Assembly (NCBI RefSeq): GCF_029542085.1
Contig: NZ_CP107036.1
Span: 5,828,001-5,892,000, forward strand
Direction of reading: 5' to 3'
Length of the DNA stretch: 64,000 nt
Source: Sphingobacterium sp. ML3W
GTDB lineage: Bacteria > Bacteroidota > Bacteroidia > Sphingobacteriales > Sphingobacteriaceae
A program made the translations under genes and the position numbers. Numbering within the stretch: the stretch's first letter is position 1; the number at the start of each line of letters is the position of its first letter. Below are positions 7,812 to 17,503 of the stretch, one piece after another. The notes under the pieces are model-generated. The model searched no databases and had not been told where the DNA came from. It was given only the letters and a program-made list of their open reading frames with translations.

Positions 7812-10553
7812 TTATTCGAATGATTTATTTAAGATCGCTGCTTGTTGAGCAACGTGTTGCTTCATATAACCTGTTGCTGTACTTCCGCTTTCTTTACGTG
7901 CTACGAAACCTGTAAATGCAATCTCAGTACCCATCAGTTTGCGGCAGTAGTAAGACCATGCACCCATGTTCTCATTTTCCTCTTGTACCCATACAAACTC
8001 TTTGGCTTTGTTGTATTTTTTACGGATCGCTTTCAACTGCTCAGCAGGGATTGGGAACAATTGCTCGATGCGAACGATTGCTACATCCTTACGTTTGTCA
8101 GCTTCTTGTTTTTCCAATAAGTCATAATAAACTTTACCAGAACAGAACAATACACGTTTTACATCTTTTGCAGCTACATTTGCATCATCGATGACCTCTT
8201 GGAATACGCCTTCTGTGAAGTCTTTCAATGGAGAAACAACTTTCGGGTGACGCAACAATGATTTCGGTGTAAAGATCACCAATGGTTTACGGAATTCGCG
8301 TACCAATTGACGACGTAACAAGTGGAAGTAATTGGCGGGTACTGTACAGTTTGCCAAGATCATGTTCTCATCTGCACATAATTCCAAGAATCTTTCGATA
8401 CGTGCCGAAGAGTGCTCAGGACCCTGTCCTTCCATACCATGTGGAAGCATCATCACTAAGCCGTTTGAACGTCTCCATTTTGTTTCCGCACTCGATAGAT
8501 ATTGATCTACGATGATTTGAGCACCATTGTAGAAATCACCGAATTGTGCTTCCCAAATTGTTAACGAGTTTGGATTAGAAGATGCATAACCATATTCAAA
8601 ACCTAAAACAGCATATTCTGAAAGTAAGGAGTTGTAGATCGAGAATTTGTCGCCACCTTTGATATTTGCCAATGGAATATATTTCTCTTCAGAATCTTCT
8701 AAAGTCAATACCGCATGACGATGCGAGAATGTACCACGTTGTACATCTTGACCCGAGATACGAACACGGTTGCCTTGATCCAATAAAGTCGCATAAGCCA
8801 TTAGCTCACCCATTGCCCAATCGTATGCATCATTGCTGATCATTTTTGCACGATCTTCAAACAGACGAGTGATCTTACGGAAGAATTTTTTGTCCGAAGG
8901 TAAAGTCGTGATCTCTTTCGCCAATTTCAAGAAAAGATCTTTTGCAACTTTAGTTTTATCCGTAGTTGTCGATACTTCTCCTTTTTTGGCCGGACGTAAC
9001 CCTTCCCAGGCACCTTTAAACATCGGAAGATCTTCAGTCAATACTTCAATAGTTTTCGCTTCTTCAAGTTTAGTCTGCAATTCCGCCTTAAATTCTTTTT
9101 CTATATTTTTTGAATACGCTTCATCAATACTTCCTTCGGAGATTAATTTTTTCGCGTATACTTCTTTTGGATTCGGATGTTTTTCAATGATTTTGTACAA
9201 CAAAGGTTGTGTGAACTTAGGCTCATCAGCCTCATTGTGACCAAATCTTCTGTAACATAATAAGTCGATAAATACGTCTGTTTTGTATTTTTGACGGTAT
9301 TCAACAGCCAAATTAATCGCATAAACTACAGCTTCTGCATCATCTCCATTGACATGGAATACAGGCGAAGAAGTGATTTTTGCAACATCGGTACAATATG
9401 TTCCAGAACGTGCATCTTTATAGTTTGTTGTAAATCCGATTTGGTTATTGATAACGATATGTACTGTACCGCCAGTTTTGTAACCATCTAGTTTGGACAT
9501 TTGAGTTACTTCATAAACTACGCCCTGACCAGCAATTGCAGCATCACCATGGATAATGATCGGTGCAATTTTTGATGAATCACCATCGTATTTGAAGTCG
9601 ATTTTAGAACGTACCATACCTTCTACAATTGGATCTACTGTTTCCAAATGGGAAGGGTTTGGCGCCAAACTCAAGTGAACGGATTTGCCATCGTTGGTTT
9701 TGACTTCAGAAGAGAAACCCAAATGGTATTTTACGTCACCACCGAAGTTTACCTCTGGATCGTCTGCATAGGTTTTACCTTCAAATTCCGAGAAGATGGA
9801 TTTGTAAGATTTACCCATGATATTGGTCAATACGTTCAAACGACCACGGTGAGCCATACCGATTACAAACTCTTGGATGCCAATTTCCGAACCTTTTTCG
9901 ATAACTGAGTCCAATGCAGGGATTAAGCTTTCTGCACCTTCCAAAGAGAAACGTTTTTGACCTAAAAACTTAGTACCTAAAAAGTTCTCAAACACAACAG
10001 CATGGTTCAGTTTGTTCAGGATTCTCTTTTTGGTATCCAAAGAGAATTTTGGCATATTACGATCCGCTTCCATGCGGTCCTGCAACCATTTTATCTTTTC
10101 TGGATTACGGATATATTTGAATTCTGCACCAATAGAACGGCAATAGGTATCTTCAACCAGTTGACGGATATCTTTTAATGTTGCTGGACCTAAGCCAACT
10201 TCTACACCTGCATTGAAAACTGTGCTCATGTCTGCCTCAGCAAGACCAAACGTTTCCAATTCCTTTCCAGGGTAGTACTTACGTCTTTCGCGAACAGGGT
10301 TGGTGTGAGTGAAGAGGTGGCCACGGTCACGGTAACCGTTGATCATGTTCAGCACATTGATTTCTTTCAATACGTGCTCAGGAGTTGCCTCGCCTACTGA
10401 ACTTGTTGTTCCACCAGCATTTTGACCGAAATCAAAACCTTCAAAGAATTTTTGCCATCCGAAATCTACCGATTGGGGATCTTGCTTGTACGATTGATAT
10501 AAGCCATCGACATAAGCCGAATCAGCATTACTCAAATATGTCAGATTGTCCAT
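7812..10553 (-). CDS. sucA: 2-oxoglutarate dehydrogenase E1 component
   Basis: Thiamine-diphosphate-dependent decarboxylase that commits 2-oxoglutarate to the TCA cycle; 913 residues, within the family's usual 900-950. It starts MDNLTYLSNADSAYVDGLYQ, the short E1o N-terminal segment thought to contact the complex core. GMAHRGRLNVLTNI is the conserved E1o active-site region, IHGDAAIAGQGVVYE and NGDDAEAV are typical, and RRFGHNEADEP follows. The C-terminal transketolase-like half contains HGMEGQGPEHSSARIERFL. First gene of sucAB; a TAACTTTG promoter element lies 26 bp upstream. Confidence 0.97.
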   Translation of the reverse strand: MDNLTYLSNADSAYVDGLYQSYKQDPQSVDFGWQKFFEGFDFGQNAGGTTSSVGEATPEHVLKEINVLNMINGYRDRGHLFTHTNPVRERRKYYPGKELETFGLAEADMSTVFNAGVEVGLGPATLKDIRQLVEDTYCRSIGAEFKYIRNPEKIKWLQDRMEADRNMPKFSLDTKKRILNKLNHAVVFENFLGTKFLGQKRFSLEGAESLIPALDSVIEKGSEIGIQEFVIGMAHRGRLNVLTNIMGKSYKSIFSEFEGKTYADDPEVNFGGDVKYHLGFSSEVKTNDGKSVHLSLAPNPSHLETVDPIVEGMVRSKIDFKYDGDSSKIAPIIIHGDAAIAGQGVVYEVTQMSKLDGYKTGGTVHIVINNQIGFTTNYKDARSGTYCTDVAKITSSPVFHVNGDDAEAVVYAINLAVEYRQKYKTDVFIDLLCYRRFGHNEADEPKFTQPLLYKIIEKHPNPKEVYAKKLISEGSIDEAYSKNIEKEFKAELQTKLEEAKTIEVLTEDLPMFKGAWEGLRPAKKGEVSTTTDKTKVAKDLFLKLAKEITTLPSDKKFFRKITRLFEDRAKMISNDAYDWAMGELMAYATLLDQGNRVRISGQDVQRGTFSHRHAVLTLEDSEEKYIPLANIKGGDKFSIYNSLLSEYAVLGFEYGYASSNPNSLTIWEAQFGDFYNGAQIIVDQYLSSAETKWRRSNGLVMMLPHGMEGQGPEHSSARIERFLELCADENMILANCTVPANYFHLLRRQLVREFRKPLVIFTPKSLLRHPKVVSPLKDFTEGVFQEVIDDANVAAKDVKRVLFCSGKVYYDLLEKQEADKRKDVAIVRIEQLFPIPAEQLKAIRKKYNKAKEFVWVQEENENMGAWSYYCRKLMGTEIAFTGFVARKESGSTATGYMKQHVAQQAAILNKSFE

Positions 10554-10578
10554 TTACAATTAAAACTATGAAATTTGT

Positions 10579-10586
10579 CAAAGTTA
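10579..10586 (-). promoter_or_regulatory. Putative -7 element for sucA (TAACTTTG on minus strand)
   Basis: CAAAGTTA on the plus strand is an exact TAnnTTTG on the minus strand, 26 bp upstream of the sucA ATG. That implies a short leader. The -33 box is not obvious. Confidence 0.45.
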
Positions 10587-10734
10587 TGAATAAAAAAAGA
10601 GTTTCTAATACTGAAATTGAATAATTTAATCAATAAATCTATCCAATTCTTAACATTTTTAGCATGATTTAAAAGCGCCCTACAGGGCCCTACAAATTTC
10701 TTTTGTTTTGAAATTATTTATTTCTGCCGAAGAT

Positions 10735-12009
10735 TTATTTAGCGAATAATTCATCCAATTTTGGAAGACCATTTGGGAAGTTGGTTTTGATCAATTTCTG
10801 CCAATCCAAAGCTTTGTTGTCCTTTTCACTTGTGCCTACGCCAGCGACATGGGACCATTGCCCGTATACGGTGGCTGGAGAATAGTCCAAAAGCTGTTCT
10901 TCAAACCAGGATGCTCCCTTTAACCAATTGACCTGATACTCATGCACCAGATAACTGGCGGCGATCAATCCCGCCTGATAGGGGATATAACCCGTCTTTT
11001 TCAACTGTATCATGGTGCTATTGATAAAATCATCCGCTGTCTGACCGGATTTCCATTTTTCGAATAGATCCTCATTCACCGTTAACGCCGGGATATCTAC
11101 CGTAGTACTGTTTTTTGAACCCAGCGGTTTGAAAAATACATTTGGATATTTTTTGAGCATAAAACGGAAATAATCCCGCCAAAGTAAGATGTCTATTATT
11201 TTTTCGAATCGTTTATCTTTTTTTCCTTCGCCCAATTTCTTAATGTTGTTGTAAAGAAGGATTGGGGATAAAGCTCCAGCAGCGATAAAAGGACCCAATA
11301 TGACAGGATCCTGCTCCGTTTCTGGATAAGTGGACAATACCGAATGCATAATACTCAATGCAGTATCTTCTCCTCCCAATATATAGATGTCATCAACAGA
11401 TTTGATCTCCTCATCTGAATAGCCTAGGTCCTTCAACGTGGGGATCTTGGTGTCTTCCAGATGTGGGGGAGTCAGGAAATTTGAGGGGAAAGGAATCGGT
11501 TGGCGTACCGTACTCTCACGTTCCACCTTTTTCTTGAAAACGGAAAATCCATTCGGAATATCTTTGATCGGAAAAGGGAGATCTTCTTTATGGTAAAGTG
11601 TGTGTCCAATAAAATGGCGGAGGTTGATTTTGCTATTCCAGAGCTCACTCTCTACTTTTTCGGAAATAGAGGTCTCGCGCAGTGCAACTTCCCGATGGTG
11701 ATAGACTTCATTGACCTGATATTTTTGGGCAATACGAGGGATAATATCCTCCGGTTTGCCAATATAGGTCAGTAGGTCACTTCCGTGGCTTTTTAATTTT
11801 TCTTTTAAGGCAGTGACGGCTTCGATCACAAATGCTGCACGCAGTACACCAGTATTTAAATTACCAAATTGATTGCGGTCAAAATAACGGGGATCAAAAC
11901 AATAGACAGGAATGATGAAGGAACTCTTCTCAGAGGCTTGATAAAATACCTCATTGTCATGAAGTCTTAAATCATTTCTAAACCAGATCATTGTAGCCCT
12001 TTTGTCCAT
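10735..12009 (-). CDS. Cryptochrome DASH / photolyase-family flavoprotein
   Basis: FAD-binding photolyase/cryptochrome, 424 residues. WFRNDLRLHDNE at residues 9-20 is the N-terminal photolyase signature. LPFPIKDIPNGFSVFKKKVE matches the DASH-type linker, LLWRDYFRF the FAD-domain region, and DYSPATVYGQWSHVAGVG the DASH-like C-terminal FAD site. DASH proteins bind FAD and usually MTHF and repair cyclobutane dimers, most readily in single-stranded DNA. The alternative, a class I CPD photolyase, fits less well because of the DYSP...YGQWSHVAG and LPF motifs. It is transcribed alone, with an exact TAnnTTTG element about 50 bp upstream. Confidence 0.88.
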   Translation of the reverse strand: MDKRATMIWFRNDLRLHDNEVFYQASEKSSFIIPVYCFDPRYFDRNQFGNLNTGVLRAAFVIEAVTALKEKLKSHGSDLLTYIGKPEDIIPRIAQKYQVNEVYHHREVALRETSISEKVESELWNSKINLRHFIGHTLYHKEDLPFPIKDIPNGFSVFKKKVERESTVRQPIPFPSNFLTPPHLEDTKIPTLKDLGYSDEEIKSVDDIYILGGEDTALSIMHSVLSTYPETEQDPVILGPFIAAGALSPILLYNNIKKLGEGKKDKRFEKIIDILLWRDYFRFMLKKYPNVFFKPLGSKNSTTVDIPALTVNEDLFEKWKSGQTADDFINSTMIQLKKTGYIPYQAGLIAASYLVHEYQVNWLKGASWFEEQLLDYSPATVYGQWSHVAGVGTSEKDNKALDWQKLIKTNFPNGLPKLDELFAK

Positions 12010-12058
12010 AGAGGTGAAGATAAATACTTTTTAGTGCAGCCTATTTTCAGAAGATTTA

Positions 12059-12066
12059 CAAATATA
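12059..12066 (-). promoter_or_regulatory. Putative -7 element for the photolyase gene (TATATTTG)
   Basis: CAAATATA on the plus strand reads TATATTTG on the minus strand, an exact TAnnTTTG, about 50 bp upstream of the ATG at 12009. No convincing -33 partner. Confidence 0.4.
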
Positions 12067-12439
12067 TAAGGATATTGTGTTTGTGAAAATATTTAGGCGT
12101 GAATTGACATAAAAAGGACAAAGAAGTGGTTTTAGACAAAATTGCTGTATGTAATAAATTTCTGACAACAGCTTCATTTGCTTAAGTCATACGTGGAAAA
12201 TAGCCTAAACGATCGATGATTGCTCCTATATCGACAGAAAACAAGTTGTTCTAATTATAAAAATAAAAATAGTGTTAAACTTATTTGAGGTTTCTCTGTT
12301 CTAAAATTAGGAAATTATGATCGTAGTTAGTCAAAGTATTTGAAGAGAAAACCATCATGGGCTTTTGCAATCTATAGGACAGTTAAAATGAGATCCAGCT
12401 TATTGTTTGGTTAATCGTTAAAACCACAGAAGGTAGTTG
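12067..12439. other. Intergenic region between divergent genes, no gene seen
   Basis: AT-rich sequence without a convincing coding frame, RNA structure or exact promoter consensus. It must supply the upstream control region of the gene at 12527. Confidence 0.45.
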
Positions 12440-12517
12440 TATGACCGCCTTAAGAAGAAGAATAAAAAAAGCTGTAATTAGCACATTTATACCATTGAAA
12501 GCGAGTGCTCAGAAATA
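12440..12517 (+). CDS. Possible 25-residue basic leader peptide
   Basis: ATG 12440 opens a 25-codon frame beginning MTALRRRIKKAVIST and ending at TAA 12515-12517, nine bases before the next gene. It is basic, with a cluster of Arg/Lys then hydrophobics. The close spacing would allow translational coupling. It is equally compatible with a chance ORF; there is no clear ribosome-binding site or homologue I recognise. Confidence 0.2.
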
Positions 12518-12526
12518 ATTATAAGA

Positions 12527-13396
12527 ATGAAAAAGGTTTTAATTAGTGGGCTAAATACCTATTTGGGACGACGGGCGTCATGTTATTTACAAACGAAGGA
12601 TTTTGATGTTATAGGTTTGGTGCGAAACTTATCTATTTTTAATAAAATCGTGAAGGAGAAAGTGACAGCGAAGCTTTTTGAACTTGATTTGTTGCGAAAA
12701 GGACCCGCTTATGATAATTTTAAGATCAGTGATGTGAACTTTGGGATTTATTTTACACAGGTTCCTACCCTGGATAACGATATTCAGCTTCAGCTGGAAC
12801 TGCTAGGTCTTCGTAATTTTGTTGAAATCTGTAAGCGGGCGGGTAATAACCGCGTGATCTATGTGGCCAGGCTGATGGATGAGCATTTTTTAGAGCCTGT
12901 TCGGAATCTATTGGAAGCTTTACGTGTACAGTATACCATTGTGGTAAAAAGCAGTGTCATCGGAAAGGAAAGTGTACTGAACCGAATTTTTAGCAAGTTG
13001 GCCAAACGGCAGACCATATTCTATTGGAATTGGGTGGCCTCGCTTAAATTTCATCCCTTACCTTTATTGGATGTCTACCGCTGGCTTCGGGAAATGCCCT
13101 GGGAAGGCAACTTTATATCTGAGGTGATTTACCTTGGTGGACATGAAGAGGTAACGTTTAGAAGCTTGTTTTATCAATTTCTCAATTATACTTCCGATAC
13201 ACAAAAGCGCGAGATTGGCGTAAATAAATTTTTTGCGAAGCTATTGCTGAGCCGGTTCAACGATATCAATAAGGAAGATATTGATGAGTTTAGACGGGTG
13301 CTCTATTATGAAAAAAATGTGGACAATTCAACCTGGCAGAAAGTCCAGGCCTTTGAATTTACACCGCTGAAAGCCTATGTCAGTATGGATACCTAA
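12527..13396 (+). CDS. NAD(P)-binding Rossmann protein, NmrA/epimerase-like
   Basis: 289 residues. The N-terminus MKKVLISGLNTYLGRRASCYL is a Rossmann nucleotide-binding start (beta strand, GxxxxxG-like turn, helix), as in extended/atypical SDRs and NmrA-type sensors. FGIYFTQVP and RVIYVARL follow in positions expected for later strands. There is no YxxxK catalytic pair in the usual place, so it may bind NAD(P) without classical reductase chemistry. It stands alone between the photolyase (divergent) and the ubiD-like gene (same strand, 221 bp downstream). The substrate cannot be inferred. Confidence 0.7.
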   Translation: MKKVLISGLNTYLGRRASCYLQTKDFDVIGLVRNLSIFNKIVKEKVTAKLFELDLLRKGPAYDNFKISDVNFGIYFTQVPTLDNDIQLQLELLGLRNFVEICKRAGNNRVIYVARLMDEHFLEPVRNLLEALRVQYTIVVKSSVIGKESVLNRIFSKLAKRQTIFYWNWVASLKFHPLPLLDVYRWLREMPWEGNFISEVIYLGGHEEVTFRSLFYQFLNYTSDTQKREIGVNKFFAKLLLSRFNDINKEDIDEFRRVLYYEKNVDNSTWQKVQAFEFTPLKAYVSMDT

Positions 13397-13579
13397 TTTT
13401 TTTCTGAAGGGTCTAACAGCCAGCGGAAACCTGTAATATGCTTATCCTTTCAATGCTTTTTGTGCCTGTCGGTAATGGAGTTTTTTTGGTTTGTGAACTT
13501 TTGATATTTATCTAAAGCATTTATAGTCCCAATGGAGATAAACAGGGGTGAATAATTATTTACTTCTAAATTATTCTGT

Positions 13580-13587
13580 TAAATTTG
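13580..13587 (+). promoter_or_regulatory. Putative -7 element TAAATTTG before the ubiD-like gene
   Basis: Exact TAnnTTTG 30 bp before the ATG at 13618. It shares the extended sequence TAAATTTGTGGAT with the element at 24647. Confidence 0.5.
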
Positions 13588-13617
13588 TGGATTAACGCGT
13601 TGATACAGATTTAATAT

Positions 13618-15456
13618 ATGGGATACAATAGTCTAGCAGCATGTGTTGCGGATCTTGAAAAACATGGCCATTTAATCCGGATTAAAGAGGAAGTCGATCC
13701 TTACCTCGAAATGGCTGCAATTCATATGCGGGTGTTTGATGTCGAGGGACCAGCATTGTATTTTGAAAATATCAAAGGTTCAGAATTTCCCGCTGTATCT
13801 AATCTCTTTGGTACATTGGACCGTTCGAAGTTTATGTTTCGTGATTCGTTGGATCATCTTAAAAAATTGGTGGATGTCAAGATGAATCCGGCTGCTGTGC
13901 TAAAAAATCCATTTCAATATATCGGTTCATCCATGACTGCTTTAGGTGCCTTACCTTGGAAAAAGAAGTCTGGCGCTCCGATTCTACATGGTAAAACAAG
14001 CATCAGCAAGCTTCCTCAAATCGTCAATTGGCCAATGGATGGCGGTGCTTTTGTCACCATGCCACAGGTCTATACGGAAGATGTAAATAAACCTGGAATT
14101 ATGCATGCCAACTTGGGGATGTACCGGATTCAGCTTTCAGGCAACGATTATATCCCAGACCGAGAAATAGGATTGCATTACCAGCTGCACCGCGGAATCG
14201 GTATTCATCAGACAAAGGCCAATGAACTTGGTGTGCCACTTAAGGTAAGTATTTTTGTGGGTGGCCCGCCGGCGCATCCCTTGTCTGCGGTCATGCCTCT
14301 GCCAGAAGGCCTTTCTGAAATGATCTTCGCTGGGGCTTTAGGCAATAGAAGGTTCCGTTATTTTTACGATGAGGAAGGTTTTTGTATTTCGGCGGATGCG
14401 GATTTTGTGATCACGGGGACTGTTTATCCCAATGAGAATAAACCGGAGGGACCTTTTGGTGATCATATAGGCTATTATAGTCTTACACATCCATTTCCGT
14501 TGATGAAGGTGCATAATGTATACCATAAGAAAGATCCGATCTGGTCATTTACAGTAGTTGGGAGACCACCACAGGAAGATACTAGCTTTGGAGCACTTAT
14601 TCACGAAATCACAGGGGCCGCAATTCCTCAGGAAATCTCCGGTCTGCATGCCGTCAATGCGGTGGACGCGGCAGGAGTGCATCCCTTATTGTTTGCGATA
14701 GGATCAGAGCGCTACACACCTTATCAACGAGTGGACCGCCCGCAGGAGATTTTAACCATTGCCAATCAGATTCTTGGAAAAAACCAACTGAGTTTGGCCA
14801 AATATCTTTTTATTTCGGCATATGAAGATAATCCCAAGTTGGATATTTATAATATTCCAGCATTTTTAGGACATATTCTGGAACGAATCGATCCTGCGCG
14901 AGATCTTCATTTTCAGACAAATACGACCATAGATACCCTAGATTACTCAGGTGATGGATTAAATGCGGGTTCGAAGGTCGTATTTGCAGCTGCGGGAACA
15001 AAGAAAAGGGAGCTTGCGCGGGAGTTGCCTGCAAATTTTGATCTGCCAAGGCCTTTCAACCAAGCGAAGTTTGTGATGCCGGGTGTATTGGCTATCGATG
15101 GAAAGGCTTTTACGTCCTATGGAGATGAAGCTGCGATAATCCAAGAGTGGTGCCGTGCGGCTGAAGGGTTGGCATGGGAAGGTTTTCCGCTGCTGGTACT
15201 GTGCGACGATGCCAGTTTTACAGCCGAGACAGTCAATAACTTCGTCTGGACAACCTTTACGCGGAGTAACCCAGCATTTGATATCTATGGAATCAAAAGC
15301 TTTACTACGTTCAAACATTGGGGCTGTGAAGGACCGATTATTATTGACGCACGCACTAAACAGCATCATGCACCAGCATTGATTAAAGATGAAGCTGTTG
15401 AAAAACGGGTTGATCAATTGGGAGCAAAAGGTGGCTCGCTCCATGGAATTATTTAG
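13618..15456 (+). CDS. UbiD-family prenylated-FMN-dependent decarboxylase
   Basis: 612 residues, longer than E. coli UbiD (about 497) and in the range of UbiD-like proteins annotated as menaquinone-type decarboxylases in Bacteroidetes. NKPEGPFGDHIGYY near 274-287 is the conserved UbiD loop carrying the catalytic acid(s); the second acid is Asp here where fungal Fdc1 has Glu. GGPPAHPLSAVMPLPEG and EITGAAIPQEISGLH are further family blocks. Activity would need prFMN from a UbiX partner, not seen here. The window has no other quinone genes, so the aromatic acid substrate is open. A hopJ-like gene follows on the same strand after 73 bp. Confidence 0.88.
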   Translation: MGYNSLAACVADLEKHGHLIRIKEEVDPYLEMAAIHMRVFDVEGPALYFENIKGSEFPAVSNLFGTLDRSKFMFRDSLDHLKKLVDVKMNPAAVLKNPFQYIGSSMTALGALPWKKKSGAPILHGKTSISKLPQIVNWPMDGGAFVTMPQVYTEDVNKPGIMHANLGMYRIQLSGNDYIPDREIGLHYQLHRGIGIHQTKANELGVPLKVSIFVGGPPAHPLSAVMPLPEGLSEMIFAGALGNRRFRYFYDEEGFCISADADFVITGTVYPNENKPEGPFGDHIGYYSLTHPFPLMKVHNVYHKKDPIWSFTVVGRPPQEDTSFGALIHEITGAAIPQEISGLHAVNAVDAAGVHPLLFAIGSERYTPYQRVDRPQEILTIANQILGKNQLSLAKYLFISAYEDNPKLDIYNIPAFLGHILERIDPARDLHFQTNTTIDTLDYSGDGLNAGSKVVFAAAGTKKRELARELPANFDLPRPFNQAKFVMPGVLAIDGKAFTSYGDEAAIIQEWCRAAEGLAWEGFPLLVLCDDASFTAETVNNFVWTTFTRSNPAFDIYGIKSFTTFKHWGCEGPIIIDARTKQHHAPALIKDEAVEKRVDQLGAKGGSLHGII

Positions 15457-15529
15457 AAATTCAGTAGGAAGGGCTAAATACAAGGAACTTTAATAAACAA
15501 TTAGCATAAAGCATATACAATTTAATCTG

Positions 15530-15865
15530 ATGAAAACAGAAGAATTATTAGCGAAATCAAAGGGAAGCCAGCTTCAGTTTCAGGAAGTTTTGGATCATAT
15601 CGCAGAACAGTACACGTATAATCCGACGTCGTTTCAAAATGGAAACCTGAAAAACTCGGCAACGGAAAATCAGGGGAGTGCGAAAGTATTGTATTTCGCT
15701 AAACTAAATGATCTTTCTGTCGCAGATACCTTGGTTTTGTTTGCGGAGCATTATCAGAATGTATTGGATAGCCCCGCGGGTGAGGGACATCAAAATATCC
15801 GCCAGTTTATGGAAAATGGCTGGGATGGGGTTGTTTTTGAGGCTGATGTACTGACCGATAAATAA
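15530..15865 (+). CDS. HopJ type III effector family protein
   Basis: 111 residues, full length for the HopJ family (Pfam HopJ). Diagnostic phrases are YTYNPTSFQNGNLKNSA, NQGSAKVLYFAKL, LVLFAEHYQNVLDSPAGEGHQNIRQFM and NGWDGVVFE. Despite the family name, derived from a Pseudomonas syringae effector, it is widespread as a small cytoplasmic protein in bacteria without type III secretion, and nothing nearby suggests secretion. Function unknown. It probably shares a transcript with the upstream ubiD-like gene and ends at the terminator at 15944. Confidence 0.85.
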   Translation: MKTEELLAKSKGSQLQFQEVLDHIAEQYTYNPTSFQNGNLKNSATENQGSAKVLYFAKLNDLSVADTLVLFAEHYQNVLDSPAGEGHQNIRQFMENGWDGVVFEADVLTDK

Positions 15866-15943
15866 GTCGGGAATGTTATGATTCATTTAAGTCAAATATA
15901 AGCCAACAGCATTGAAGGATTTGTACAGGATCCGATCAAATAT

Positions 15944-15973
15944 ATAGGGGCCTCGAAAGAAGCCCCTATTTTT
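15944..15973 (+). terminator. Rho-independent terminator after hopJ-like gene
   Basis: ATAGGGGC (15944-15951) pairs with GCCCCTAT (15962-15969), followed by a run of T to 15973. Confidence 0.8.
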
Positions 15974-16006
15974 GTAAACTAATTTGTAGTACAGCGCACC
16001 TGTCTA

Positions 16007-16468
16007 TTAACCTTTGCTTTCGCAATCTTCGTCTTTGCTGCCTCCGAAATAGACCATCCAGCAGATGCCAAATTGATCTTGGAATGAACTGTACAGTTCC
16101 GCAAAAAAGGTCTCTCCTAAAGGCATTTCCACTACTTTTGCATTGACACTTAAAGCCGTATGTAGGTTTTTTGCTTCTTCAGCATTGTCACACATCAACA
16201 TCACATAAGTATTATTGCCCTGTACGTACTGCTGGCCAAAAGCTGGAACGACATCGGTGCCCATAAGCATGCTCTCGCCATTGATGGAAATTGCGGTATG
16301 ACAGATTTTGTTTTTGGCCTCATCTGGAATTGCTGGCATTTGTGGATCTGCGGGGATATCACCATAACGCATGTATCCCGGATTTTTTGTTTGAAAGACC
16401 TTCTCATAAAATGTAAAAGCCTCTTCACAGTTACCATCGAAATTTAAATAAGCGTGTAATTTTGCCAT
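16007..16468 (-). CDS. VOC/PhnB-like glyoxalase-fold protein
   Basis: Small cytoplasmic VOC-superfamily protein of the PhnB / '3-demethylubiquinone methyltransferase-like' type, 153 residues from ATG 16468. An upstream in-frame ATG at 16525 would add 19 unlike residues. Typical pieces are AYLNFDGNCEEAFTFYEKVF at the start, HTAISINGESMLMGTD, QGNNTYVMLMCDNAEEA in the middle, and GETFFAELYSSFQDQFGICWMVYF at the end. These mark a betaalphabetabetabeta repeat with the usual DQFGI-W signature. The physiological substrate of this group is generally unknown. A Crp/Fnr regulator lies upstream on the same strand after 222 bp. Confidence 0.85.
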   Translation of the reverse strand: MAKLHAYLNFDGNCEEAFTFYEKVFQTKNPGYMRYGDIPADPQMPAIPDEAKNKICHTAISINGESMLMGTDVVPAFGQQYVQGNNTYVMLMCDNAEEAKNLHTALSVNAKVVEMPLGETFFAELYSSFQDQFGICWMVYFGGSKDEDCESKG

Positions 16469-16690
16469 GATTTCTAATTTTTGAATATATTGATTATTTC
16501 TTGATGCGTATCTTTTTACATTCATGCTGATAAAAGATCCGCGTTATCTTATCTTGTCAAATGTTTCTCCAATGGACAGTAAACCAGGGGACTGTCTGTG
16601 GAAGTGAAGATAAAATTAAGCTGAAGTTTTGATAAAAATCTTGCCCTAGGGCAAGATTTGAAAATAGACCGTCGCTGATAAGAAAAATCT

Positions 16691-17266
16691 TTAATTGCCG
16701 TGAACAATTTCTTTTCGGATACGGCTCAATGAGGTATCTGTGATGCCGAGATAAGAGGCGATATGTTTTAAAGGGGCCTGCTGGATCAGGATTGGTTTTT
16801 CTTTGATCAAACGCAGGTATCGGCTGGTCGCGGGTTCGGTGATCATGGCAATAGCCCTATTTTTGCTGTGGACCAGTTCTGCTGCCATCCATGAACGCCC
16901 CCATTCCCTAAATTCAGGAATACGATGAAATAATTCCTGATGATCTTCAAATCGTATTTTCCAAAGCTTGGTGTCCGCAAGCGCCTGAATATTTTCCACC
17001 GTTGGCGTACGTTGAAAAAAAGAAGCAACTTCAATAACGACATCGTTGTCGCTGCAAAAGCCGATCGTGACCTCGTTGCCTTCGTAGTCGTGCAAAAAAG
17101 ATCGTGTAAGGCCATATTCTATTAAAAAGTAGGCATTTGAAACCTGCCCTTTGTGTAGTATAAAATCACCTTTTTTCATCGTAATGGCCTCGTGTTTCTC
17201 TTTTATGGAATTCAGTTCATCGGGCGTAAGTGCCAGGTCACTGTAAAAAGTTCCTATTAGATCCAT
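16691..17266 (-). CDS. Crp/Fnr-family transcriptional regulator
   Basis: 191 residues. The N-terminal cyclic-nucleotide-binding-like jelly roll covers about residues 25-115 (KKGDFILHKGQVSNAYFLIEYGLTRSFL, then NDVVIEVASFF). A long dimerisation helix follows, and a C-terminal helix-turn-helix in APLKHIASYLGITDTSLSRIRKEI. It lacks the RxS phosphate-cassette of cAMP-binding Crp and the cysteines of Fnr, as is usual for this large Bacteroidetes group, so the ligand is unknown. It is divergent from asnB across an AT-rich 237-bp region and upstream of the VOC gene; either could be a target. Confidence 0.88.
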   Translation of the reverse strand: MDLIGTFYSDLALTPDELNSIKEKHEAITMKKGDFILHKGQVSNAYFLIEYGLTRSFLHDYEGNEVTIGFCSDNDVVIEVASFFQRTPTVENIQALADTKLWKIRFEDHQELFHRIPEFREWGRSWMAAELVHSKNRAIAMITEPATSRYLRLIKEKPILIQQAPLKHIASYLGITDTSLSRIRKEIVHGN

Positions 17267-17503
17267 GTCCTTGGTTTATTTGATTACTAAGTGAATTTAA
17301 TGATAAATCTTTAAATGTGTTGTTAATCCATTGTGTAATTATTGTAAACAAATAGGTGTTTTGTTGCTAATTTTATTTGTTTGAATTATGTTTTTTAGTA
17401 AAAACATAATAAAAATTAAAAATTATTATGAAATTAGTTTTTAATTGTTTTACTTTGTGTCAAGAACATAATGTAAAAACGAAATATTTAAAATTTTCAT
17501 AAT

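Noticed and set aside
17346..17430. Several perfect 8-9-bp inverted repeats in the asnB upstream region
   Set aside because: The 237-bp region is so AT-rich that one or two such dyads are expected by chance; no common spacing or shared half-site supports an operator.
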